This document shows positions 1 to 5,649 of a stretch of 6,991 bases of DNA, piece after piece; position 1 is the first letter of the stretch; every line of letters begins with the position of its first letter. A program made the position numbers and the translations under genes. The DNA is taken from NCBI GenBank assembly GCA_937864385.1, contig CALMJN010000160.1, positions 1 to 6,991 on the forward strand, in the 5' to 3' direction. The notes under the pieces were generated by a model. The model saw only the letters and a program-made list of their open reading frames with translations, was not told where the DNA came from and made no database searches. This DNA is from an uncultured Methanosarcinales archaeon (GTDB lineage Archaea > Halobacteriota > Methanosarcinia > Methanotrichales > Methanotrichaceae).

Positions 1-13
1 TCCGGGACATCAA

Positions 14-69
14 TGCACAATCTATAAATACAATGTACTTTTTAACTCAATATAGTACAAGATTATACA
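14..69. promoter_or_regulatory. Candidate trp operator: four TRP-box-like hexamers in 10-bp phase
   Basis: Four hexamers each match TGTACA at five of six positions: TGCACA at 14-19, TGTACT at 34-39, AGTACA at 54-59 and TATACA at 64-69. Their starts differ by 20, 20 and 10 bp, so all face the same side of the helix. The first two share a longer core, CAATG(C/T)AC. The middle pair forms a 6-bp inverted repeat with a 14-nt spacer. TGTACA is the TRP-box consensus bound by the tryptophan-responsive repressor TrpY of Methanothermobacter thermautotrophicus. The sites flank the TATA box and cover the expected transcription start, where a repressor would block the preinitiation complex. The sequence matches and phasing are seen directly. 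Binding by a TrpY-like protein is inference, and no regulator gene is in the window. Confidence 0.5.
23..30 (+). promoter_or_regulatory. TATA box (box A) of the trp operon
   Basis: TATAAATA is a near-consensus archaeal box A in an AT-rich stretch. Its centre is about 52 nt before the trpD start codon, which puts the predicted transcription start near 49-55 and leaves a short leader of about 25-30 nt. No clear purine-rich BRE is visible upstream. The leader is too short for a transcription attenuator or leader peptide, so control probably acts at initiation. Confidence 0.6.
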
Positions 70-78
70 TTAGATCTG

Positions 79-1113
79 GTGATTGCATTGGATTATCTTC
101 AAAAGATCGTGGAAGGAAGTGACCTGGCCTTCTCCGAGGCCGAAGCACTGATGGGATACATCTTCAGCAGCGCCACCGACGCCCAGATCGGGGCCCTTCT
201 CATAGCTCTGCGCATGAAAGGCGAGTCCGTGTCCGAGATCGCCGGCTTTGCCCGCAAGATGAGGGATTCTGCTGTATGCATCTGCCCCCAGGTGAAGGGA
301 GTTTTGGTGGACACCTGCGGCACAGGAGGGGACGCCGCCAACACCATAAATGTGAGCACGGCAGCGGCCATAGTCACTGCTGCCTGCGGTGTGCCTGTGG
401 CCAAGCACGGCAACTATGCCGTGAGCTCGAAGTGCGGCAGCGCCAATGTGCTCTCCGAGCTGGGAGTGAATATCAGCCCCGCTCCAGAGGCGGTGACAGC
501 CATGATCGAGCGCCTGGGCATAGGATTCATGCTCGCCCCCATCTTCCACCCGGCAATGAAGCGGGTGGCTCCTGTCCGCCGGGAGCTGGGGCTGCGCACG
601 GTATTCAATATCCTGGGTCCACTGACCAATCCCGCCGGAGCCCGGGCTCAGGTGATGGGGGTCTACGATCCCCGCCTCTCCCGGAAGCTGGCATCGGTCT
701 TCCAGATGCTGGGCACGGAGAGGGCCATGGTGGTTCACGGCTGCGGCATGGACGAGATAACCAATATAGGAGAGACTGCGGTGACCGAATTGAAAGATGG
801 AGAGATTGATAGCTACAGCATAAAGCCCCGAGATCTGGGATATCCATCGGCTGCCCTGGCGGATATAGCCGGGGGGACTCCTGAGGACAATGCTCGAAGG
901 CTTGTCTCTGTGCTGAGGGGTGAGAGATCGCCCGCCAGGGATATCGTGGCCATGAATGCCGGGGCGGCAGTCTATATCTCCGGCCAGGCCGATAGCCTCA
1001 AAGAGGGAGCCATTGCTGCGGAGGAGGCCATAAGCTCCGGGAAAGCCCTCGATCTCCTGCATAAGATGGTGCAGATGAACGGCGACTACGGCAAGCTGGT
1101 GCGCTTCTTATGA
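79..1113 (+). CDS. trpD: Anthranilate phosphoribosyltransferase (TrpD)
   Basis: This cytosolic enzyme transfers the phosphoribosyl group of PRPP to anthranilate, giving N-(5-phosphoribosyl)anthranilate, the second committed step to tryptophan. The 344-residue length is normal for the family. An N-terminal helical domain (about residues 1-65) is followed by the PRPP loop CGTGGD, then KHGNYAVSSKCGS, then the anthranilate-binding stretch RRELGLRTVFN with its conserved second arginine and GPLTNPA, and the acidic metal-binding pair in GMDEITN. The position after KHGN, often Arg in bacterial enzymes, is Tyr here. The start is GTG. The first in-frame ATG is at residue 25 and would delete N-terminal helices typical of the fold. 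No strong Shine-Dalgarno precedes the GTG (a GGTGAT overlaps the codon itself), so translation of this first gene may use a weak or near-leaderless start. It is the first gene of the operon, and its stop overlaps the trpF start as ATGA. Confidence 0.96.
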   Translation: MIALDYLQKIVEGSDLAFSEAEALMGYIFSSATDAQIGALLIALRMKGESVSEIAGFARKMRDSAVCICPQVKGVLVDTCGTGGDAANTINVSTAAAIVTAACGVPVAKHGNYAVSSKCGSANVLSELGVNISPAPEAVTAMIERLGIGFMLAPIFHPAMKRVAPVRRELGLRTVFNILGPLTNPAGARAQVMGVYDPRLSRKLASVFQMLGTERAMVVHGCGMDEITNIGETAVTELKDGEIDSYSIKPRDLGYPSAALADIAGGTPEDNARRLVSVLRGERSPARDIVAMNAGAAVYISGQADSLKEGAIAAEEAISSGKALDLLHKMVQMNGDYGKLVRFL

Positions 1114-1751
1114 CCAGGGTCAAGATCTGCGGGCTCATGAGCCGCCAGGACCTCGACTATGCCCTGGTGGCAGGGGCGGATGCGGTGGGCTTTGTGGTGG
1201 AGATAGATTCATCCAGGCACTGCCTTTCAGCCGCGGCGGCAGCGGATCTCATCCGACGGGTGCCCATCTACTGCAAGAGCGTGGCGGTGATCAATCCCAG
1301 GGATGTGGATGATGCGATTCGTCTGGCCCATGAGACCGGTGCGGAGGCGCTGCAGGTGCACGGCTCCCTCTCTCCCGTCGATCTGGCCGAATTGAAAGGG
1401 CGGGCTCATCAGAAGATCATTGCCGCCGTGGCTGCCGAGCCAAACGGAGAGCAGGCCCAGCGCTATGCCGCGGTGGCAGATGCCATTCTCCTGGACAGCA
1501 TGGTCGGCGGAACCTTGGGCGGTACGGGAATGGTTCACGACTGGCAGGTCAGTGCGGAGATAGCCGCATCTCTGAAGGTTCCCGTGATCCTGGCGGGGGG
1601 CCTGTATGCCGGCAACGTGGCCGAGGCCATAGAGAAAGTCAAGCCCTATGCTGTGGATGTATCCAGCGGCACGGAGACCGAAGGCAGAAAGGACCCGGCA
1701 AAGGTCCGCTCCTTCTTGCAGGCGGTGAGAGCATGTCCTTCCCAACGGTAG
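1110..1751 (+). CDS. trpF: Phosphoribosylanthranilate isomerase (TrpF)
   Basis: This TIM-barrel enzyme performs the Amadori rearrangement of phosphoribosylanthranilate to CdRP, the substrate of TrpC. The 213 residues are a normal length for a free-standing TrpF. The N-terminal KICG carries the catalytic base Cys7. The conserved Arg36 lies in SSRHCLS. The catalytic acid Asp129 lies in ILLDS, followed by GGTLGGTGMVHDW. Phosphate-binding loops are LAGGL (about 161-165) and DVSSGTE (about 183-189). The ATG overlaps the trpD stop by 4 nt, and a GGTG lies about 8 nt upstream, so translational coupling to trpD is likely. The last 19 nt also encode the start of trpE, giving a somewhat free C-terminal tail (ACPSQR) that may tolerate the overlap. 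In archaea TrpF is separate from TrpC, unlike the fused E. coli protein. Confidence 0.96.
   Translation: MTRVKICGLMSRQDLDYALVAGADAVGFVVEIDSSRHCLSAAAAADLIRRVPIYCKSVAVINPRDVDDAIRLAHETGAEALQVHGSLSPVDLAELKGRAHQKIIAAVAAEPNGEQAQRYAAVADAILLDSMVGGTLGGTGMVHDWQVSAEIAASLKVPVILAGGLYAGNVAEAIEKVKPYAVDVSSGTETEGRKDPAKVRSFLQAVRACPSQR
1724..1728 (+). promoter_or_regulatory. Shine-Dalgarno site for trpE
   Basis: GGTGA lies inside the 3' end of trpF, 4 nt before the trpE ATG at 1733. It matches the anti-Shine-Dalgarno end of archaeal 16S rRNA and supports this start despite the 19-nt overlap. It could let trpE be initiated independently of coupling. Confidence 0.6.
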
Positions 1752-3187
1752 CGCCGGTGTTTGTGGATGTGAGCAATAAGGTGAGCGTGGATGCCCCTCT
1801 ATCTTTGTTTTTGGCCTTGCGGGGCCGCCGCTGCCCTTACTTGCTGGAGTCGGTGGAAAAGTCCGGGCAGAAGGCCAGGTTCTCCTTTGTCGGTGCCGAT
1901 CCCTCCGCCATGATCACTGTGAAGAACCGCTATGTTCAGATGGAGTTCTACAACGGGGGCATGGAGCTGATGAAAGCCCGCCTATCGGAATGCGTGGATG
2001 TGCAGCGAAGAGATTCGACATTGGAGGGAGCTATAAAAGAGGGATACGATTTATTCCATGTGCTGCGGGCGGCCATTCCCTCTAGCCGGGGCATGCCCAA
2101 CAGCTTCGGCAGGCAGGTCTTCACCGGGGGCGGCATAGGCTATCTGGCCTATGATCTGGTTTTGGAGCGGCTGGGAAGGAGATCGAGCGGCACGACCCCC
2201 GATGCCCAGTTCGGTCTGGCGGAGAGCACATTCATCTTCGATCACCTGGACCGCAAGGTCTACTTCGCCATAGCTCCCATTCTTCCCGGACCCAAGGTCA
2301 ATCTGATTGAGACCATCGCCGGCATAGATCCGGAATACGACCAGGCCGAGGATTTGGACATAAGCGGCAATGTCCTCTCCGCGGGAGGAGAGGAGGAGTA
2401 CAAAGAGGCTGTGAGAAAGGCCAAGGCGCACATCACCGATGGCGACATATTTCAGGTGGTTATCGCCCGGTCGACCAGGGTAGAATGCTCTGATCCGGTC
2501 AAGCTCTACCGCAAGCTGCGAAGCATCAATCCCAGCCCCTATACCTATATCTTCGAGTTCGGGGGCCCGGCAATAGTGGGAGCCTCTCCAGAGACCCTCT
2601 TCAATACCTACGATCGCAAGCTCAGGGTAAATCCCATAGCCGGCACCTGTCCCCGGGGCAGGACCAAATCTGAAGACGACAGATATGCCCGGATCATGCT
2701 GGCAGACGAGAAGGAGAGGGCGGAGCATGTCATGCTGGTGGACCTGGGCAGAAACGATGTTCGCTCCGTCTGCAGCTCCGGAACGGTCAAGGTGGAGGAT
2801 TTCATGTCTGTTCTAAAATACTCTCATGTGCAGCATATTGAGACCACGGTAATCGGCGAGCTGCGGGAGGAGTGCGATCAGTTCGATGCCGCCCGGTCGG
2901 TCTTTCCCGCGGGCACCCTCTCTGGTGCCCCCAAGCTGCGGGCTATGGAGATCATAGATGACCTGGAAGAGGACCCCCGGGGCATTTACGGGGGAGGCAT
3001 AGGCTATTTCTCCATAGACGGCAGCTCCGACTTCGCTATAGCCATTCGCAGCGTCCTGATTCGGGATGGGGTGGCCAGGGTGCAGGCCGGGGCAGGGATT
3101 GTGGCCGACTCCGATCCGGAGAAAGAGTATCAGGAGACTGAGAGGAAGATGGCGGCTATGAAAAGAGCCCTGGGAGTGGCGGCATGA
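1733..3187 (+). CDS. trpE: Anthranilate synthase component I (TrpE)
   Basis: TrpE is the large subunit of anthranilate synthase. It aminates chorismate with ammonia supplied by TrpG and eliminates pyruvate to form anthranilate. The 484 residues include the N-terminal regulatory half with LLES at 37-40 and the chorismate-binding half from about 220. Conserved elements are NPSPY (266-270), GASPETLF, PIAGT (301-305), LVDLGRND, the SHVQHIE histidine region (364-370), FPAGTLSGAPK, YGGGIGY and QAGAGIVADS. PIAGT with Ala, rather than the PIKGT of PabB, argues for anthranilate and not aminodeoxychorismate synthase. LLES and NPSPY form the tryptophan feedback pocket, so allosteric inhibition is expected. 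Oddities: Asn precedes PIAGT and Cys follows it (NPIAGTCPRG), where bacterial enzymes often have Arg, and NPSPY is followed by Thr where Met is common. The protein has no tryptophan. It overlaps trpF by 19 nt and trpG by 4 nt. Confidence 0.95.
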   Translation: MSFPTVAPVFVDVSNKVSVDAPLSLFLALRGRRCPYLLESVEKSGQKARFSFVGADPSAMITVKNRYVQMEFYNGGMELMKARLSECVDVQRRDSTLEGAIKEGYDLFHVLRAAIPSSRGMPNSFGRQVFTGGGIGYLAYDLVLERLGRRSSGTTPDAQFGLAESTFIFDHLDRKVYFAIAPILPGPKVNLIETIAGIDPEYDQAEDLDISGNVLSAGGEEEYKEAVRKAKAHITDGDIFQVVIARSTRVECSDPVKLYRKLRSINPSPYTYIFEFGGPAIVGASPETLFNTYDRKLRVNPIAGTCPRGRTKSEDDRYARIMLADEKERAEHVMLVDLGRNDVRSVCSSGTVKVEDFMSVLKYSHVQHIETTVIGELREECDQFDAARSVFPAGTLSGAPKLRAMEIIDDLEEDPRGIYGGGIGYFSIDGSSDFAIAIRSVLIRDGVARVQAGAGIVADSDPEKEYQETERKMAAMKRALGVAA

Positions 3188-3780
3188 GTGATGCAGCAGC
3201 CCGGCCCATCCTCTTTGTGGACAATCAGGACTCCTTCGTCTGGAACCTGGTGGACTATGTGTCCGCTTTTTATCCGGAGACAACTGTCCGTTCCAACCAG
3301 GTGACTCTGGCCGAGGTCGCGGCACTGCGTCCCCTGGGGATTGTCATCTCTCCCGGTCCCGGCCATCCGGCCAATCAGAGAGACATCGGCTCCTGCCTGG
3401 ACATAATCAGGCAAATTTCCCAAACGCCCATCCTGGGCATTTGCCTCGGCCATCAGGCCATGAATATAGCCTACGGGGGCACAATCTCCCACACCCGGCC
3501 CCTGCATGGCAAGACCTCTCCCATTATCCATGACGGCAAAGGCATCTTCCGGGGGGTGGAAAATCCCCTGGTGGGGGGAAGGTACCACTCCCTGGCCATC
3601 GAGAAACTCTCCCCGGAACTGGAGGTCTCTGCCCGGACGGATGACGGGGTGATCATGGGAGTGCGGCATAAGAGCCGGCCGCACTGTGGCCTGCAGTTTC
3701 ATCCCGAGTCGGTGCTGACGCCCTCGGGAAAGAAGCTGATATCCAACTGGATCGAGGATGTGGTGGCATGCACTCATTGA
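3184..3780 (+). CDS. trpG: Anthranilate synthase component II, glutamine amidotransferase (TrpG)
   Basis: TrpG is the class I glutamine amidotransferase subunit that hydrolyses glutamine and channels ammonia to TrpE. The 198 residues are the usual size for an unfused TrpG. Visible motifs are the N-terminal DNQDSFVWNLVDY, the oxyanion region ISPGPGHP (55-62), the nucleophile elbow GICLGHQ with Cys87, HGKTS (108-112), RYHSL (133-137), and QFHPESVLTPSG with the catalytic His173 and Glu175. Its ATG overlaps the trpE stop (ATGA), and GGGAGTGG lies a few nt upstream as a ribosome site. Placement directly after trpE fits the two-subunit complex. A shared role as PabA for folate-type aminobenzoate synthesis cannot be excluded from sequence alone, but the context favours tryptophan synthesis. 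The last 13 nt overlap trpC. Confidence 0.95.
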   Translation: MSDAAARPILFVDNQDSFVWNLVDYVSAFYPETTVRSNQVTLAEVAALRPLGIVISPGPGHPANQRDIGSCLDIIRQISQTPILGICLGHQAMNIAYGGTISHTRPLHGKTSPIIHDGKGIFRGVENPLVGGRYHSLAIEKLSPELEVSARTDDGVIMGVRHKSRPHCGLQFHPESVLTPSGKKLISNWIEDVVACTH

Positions 3781-4499
3781 TTCAGGGCATAATCGAGGAG
3801 AGAATCAGGCGTGGAATCGCCCCTGCCGCATCCTGGCCGGTAGAGGAGCGGCGGGATCTGATCTCATCGGCACGGGCTGCCAAAGGAAGGGGCCAGATCC
3901 CCATCATCGCCGAGATCAAGCCCAAAGCCCTGGGCCGGCCTCTCACGGCAGAGGAGGTCTCAGCCTATGCCAAAGCCTATGCTGAAGGCGGAGCCTGCGC
4001 CATATCCGTTCTAACCGAGCCGACGAACTTTTTGGGCTCTCTGGAAAACGCCAGGATCGCCAGAGAGGCGGGACTGCCGGTTCTGAGAAAGGATTTCATC
4101 TTTGATGAGAGGCAGCTCTCTGAGGTCCAGGCCGATCTGGTTTTGCTCATAGCCGCATTGGAAATTGACCTGGACCGGTTCATAGAGGCGGCCAGGAGCC
4201 TGGGTATGGAGCCGCTGGTAGAGGTTCATACAGAAGAGGAGATGCAGGCTGTTCTAAAGACCGATGCCCGGATCATAGGAATCAACAACCGCAATCTCAA
4301 TACCCTGGAGGTGGATCTGGCAGTATTCGAGCGGCTGGCTCCTCGGGCGTTGGAGGCAGGCGTATTCCTGGTGGCGGAGAGCGGCGTGCACAGCCGCGCC
4401 GATGCAGAAAGGATGATGGCCGCGGGAGCGGATGCCCTGCTGGTGGGAACGGAGCTGATGGGCAGGCCAAAGAGGCTGGAGGAGATCAACCGGATTTAG
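3768..4499 (+). CDS. trpC: Indole-3-glycerol-phosphate synthase (TrpC)
   Basis: This TIM-barrel enzyme closes the indole ring: CdRP to indole-3-glycerol phosphate with loss of CO2 and water. Compared with the well-studied Sulfolobus enzyme, the active-site residues are kept: Glu49 and Lys51 in IIAEIK, the general acid Lys108 in LRKDF, Glu152 in LVEVH, Asn173 and Arg175 in GINNRNL, and Glu204-Ser205 in VAESG. The C-terminal phosphate loop region ALLVGTELM is also present. The stretch after Lys51, normally close to K-R-x-S-P-S, reads KPKALGRPL, so the Ser that contacts substrate phosphate is Ala. The 243 residues are near the usual length. The ATG lies 13 nt inside trpG, with GTGG just upstream, so coupled translation is likely. 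This is the last gene of the operon, and no trpB or trpA follows. Confidence 0.94.
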   Translation: MHSLIQGIIEERIRRGIAPAASWPVEERRDLISSARAAKGRGQIPIIAEIKPKALGRPLTAEEVSAYAKAYAEGGACAISVLTEPTNFLGSLENARIAREAGLPVLRKDFIFDERQLSEVQADLVLLIAALEIDLDRFIEAARSLGMEPLVEVHTEEEMQAVLKTDARIIGINNRNLNTLEVDLAVFERLAPRALEAGVFLVAESGVHSRADAERMMAAGADALLVGTELMGRPKRLEEINRI

Positions 4500-4505
4500 C
4501 CGCAA

Positions 4506-4512
4506 TTCTTTT
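4506..4512 (+). terminator. Possible weak terminator of the trp operon
   Basis: TTCTTTT begins 7 nt after the trpC stop. Archaeal RNA polymerase can terminate at T-rich tracts, but this one is short and interrupted, so read-through into the antisense of the next gene is possible. I see no hairpin. Confidence 0.3.
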
Positions 4513-4513
4513 G

Positions 4514-4520
4514 AAAAAAA
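4514..4520 (-). terminator. T-tract terminator of the nitroreductase-like gene
   Basis: Seven A residues on the plus strand make a T7 tract on the minus strand, 3 nt past the stop of the convergent gene. An uninterrupted T tract this close to a stop codon is the usual archaeal intrinsic terminator. The whole convergent gap is only 24 nt. Confidence 0.5.
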
Positions 4521-4523
4521 TAT

Positions 4524-5540
4524 TCAGACCAGCACCTCTTCCACCGGCCTTCTGGGCGTATGCTTGGCAGGATCGGCATATCCCATACGTATAAGCAATT
4601 GAGGATATTTGACGCCTAAAATCTCTGCCATCTCCTGCCTCAGCTCAGATATGGCGGTGGGCTGGCTGAAGAGGTCGAAGCGGACATCCATTTCTGTGGC
4701 CTTGAGGAAAAGCAGCTCGAAGAGCACTCCTGCCTTGATCCAGGTCAACCTGTCCTCTTTATCTGTGGAGAGCACCCCCACCGCGGGAGAGGCCTTCATA
4801 TAAGCGGTCTCAATACTGGCCCGGGAGGAGGACATATCGAATGTCCCGAAGACGAATGATCCAAAGAACGACTCAAAATCGGTGTAGCCGAAGGAATAGC
4901 CCGGCAGCCCGTCCCTGGCCGAGGTTATATTGGGCCGGACCCAGGATGCCAGCTCCTTTCTAAAGGCCTTATTTCCCAGCTGTATCTTGTGAGCCCTGGC
5001 CAGAATATCAGCCATCCGGTTCTTTTCCTCGCTGTCGGTCAGGATATCCAGCCGGATGCCGTCTTTGTTTATGCAGCTCTTGAGTGCCTCCAGCTTCTCC
5101 TCCTCAATGGCCCTGCTCTCAAAGGGCTTTCTATTGGTATGGCGGCTTGTTATCTGCCGGAAGAGATCGGGAAATCTTGCCTCTGCTGCTTTTTTTGAAA
5201 AGCGCACGGCAGCCGTCCTCTCTCCGGATGGGCCGTCGGGAAGATAGGTCACATCATATCCCAATCCAAAGTGCTCTGCGGCGAGAAGAATGTTGGCCAG
5301 GACACAGCCGTGGCTGATATACAGAGTCCTGTCGGTGGGGTCCACGGCAGGCAGAGCCCGGCTGAAATCTGCGATTATGGAGATCTCATCATCCTTGAGG
5401 GAGAATTTCCAGGGCTGGGTATTGGGCCCGGATGGGGAGAGAACAGCATAACGAAGCAGTCCCTTCATCTGATCCTTCAAGTCGCCTGCAATGGGAAAGT
5501 CCTTTTCTCTGACCTCCCATGCTGCCAAGTTGTCGCTCAC
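4524..5540 (-). CDS. Nitroreductase-like flavoprotein of the Acg type
   Basis: The 338-residue protein looks like a double-length, single-chain nitroreductase fold of the Acg group (named from M. tuberculosis Acg, Rv2032), presumably FMN-binding and cytosolic. The N-terminal part has the flavin phosphate-type motif LSPSGPNTQPWKF (34-46), then DPTDRTLYISHGCVLANILLAAEHFG (split: 67-79 and 80-92), SRHTNRKPF (132-140), a middle segment around SPAVGVLSTD (251-260), and the C-terminal IRMGYADPAKHTPRRPVEE region. No signal peptide or membrane segment is seen. Substrate is unknown; some Acg-family proteins have been reported to lack classical nitroreductase activity, so reduction of nitro compounds should not be assumed. 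The GTG start is the only usual start codon after the in-frame stop at 5568-5570, and AGGAG lies 10 nt upstream. It is divergent from a photolyase gene and convergent with trpC. Confidence 0.85.
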   Translation of the reverse strand: MSDNLAAWEVREKDFPIAGDLKDQMKGLLRYAVLSPSGPNTQPWKFSLKDDEISIIADFSRALPAVDPTDRTLYISHGCVLANILLAAEHFGLGYDVTYLPDGPSGERTAAVRFSKKAAEARFPDLFRQITSRHTNRKPFESRAIEEEKLEALKSCINKDGIRLDILTDSEEKNRMADILARAHKIQLGNKAFRKELASWVRPNITSARDGLPGYSFGYTDFESFFGSFVFGTFDMSSSRASIETAYMKASPAVGVLSTDKEDRLTWIKAGVLFELLFLKATEMDVRFDLFSQPTAISELRQEMAEILGVKYPQLLIRMGYADPAKHTPRRPVEEVLV

Positions 5541-5550
5541 TTTAGACCAT

Positions 5551-5555
5551 CTCCT
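5551..5555 (-). promoter_or_regulatory. Shine-Dalgarno site deciding the GTG start
   Basis: AGGAG (AGGAGAT extended) on the minus strand, 10 nt before the GTG at 5540. A closer ATG just after it (5548-5550) reads straight into a TAA, so it cannot start this gene. The GTG is therefore the supported start. Confidence 0.55.
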
Positions 5556-5563
5556 CTTGGGGA

Positions 5564-5594
5564 ATATTCATGTTTCAGGATATTCATATTTCAG
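5564..5594. repeat. 16-bp-period tandem direct repeat in the divergent promoter region
   Basis: ATATTCATGTTTCAG (5564-5578) is followed after one base by ATATTCATATTTCAG (5580-5594). Fourteen of fifteen positions are identical (G5572 versus A5588). The first copy starts within the 8-bp palindrome GAATATTC (5562-5569). The repeats occupy the centre of the 109-nt space between two divergent genes and overlap the likely minus-strand promoter, so an operator for a regulator bound as a tandem pair is the natural reading. The binding protein is unknown. Confidence 0.6.
5581..5593 (-). promoter_or_regulatory. Possible TATA region for the nitroreductase-like gene
   Basis: On the minus strand this reads TGAAATATGAATA, an imperfect AT-rich box about 45 nt before the GTG start. 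A start site about 25 nt downstream would fall near 5560, just ahead of the AGGAG ribosome site. It lies inside the tandem repeat, so a repressor there would compete with TBP. This is a positional inference. Confidence 0.35.
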
Positions 5595-5603
5595 CCTAAT
5601 ACA

Positions 5604-5612
5604 TTTATTTAT
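5604..5612 (+). promoter_or_regulatory. Possible TATA box for the photolyase gene
   Basis: TTTATTTAT resembles archaeal box A and lies about 42 nt before the photolyase ATG. The predicted start near 5633 leaves a leader of about 17 nt containing GGAAG. It sits just beyond the tandem repeat, so the repeat could influence this promoter from its upstream side. Confidence 0.45.
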
Positions 5613-5649
5613 CGGAGAGCTAAAACTGGAGCGGCACGGAAGATAAGAT

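Noticed and set aside
1..78. A possible leader peptide or attenuator before trpD
   Set aside because: The predicted leader is only about 25-30 nt, has no open frame with tryptophan codons and no hairpin followed by a T tract.
70..1062. A 330-codon open frame on the minus strand opposite trpD
   Set aside because: It lies entirely antisense to a confidently identified trpD, has no recognisable motifs, and its composition is what GC-rich codon bias produces on the opposite strand.
2051..2728. A 225-codon minus-strand open frame opposite trpE
   Set aside because: It is antisense to conserved TrpE sequence and shows no family motifs or ribosome site, so it is a shadow of trpE.
3550..3580. G-rich runs in trpG with a small GGGG/CCCC inverted repeat
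   Set aside because: The runs fall in codons for conserved residues in a GC-rich gene. The number and spacing of G runs do not make a convincing quadruplex or terminator.
3130..3777. A 215-codon minus-strand open frame opposite trpG
   Set aside because: It lies opposite the conserved TrpG motifs, has no family features of its own, and overlaps the trpE end without any promoter.
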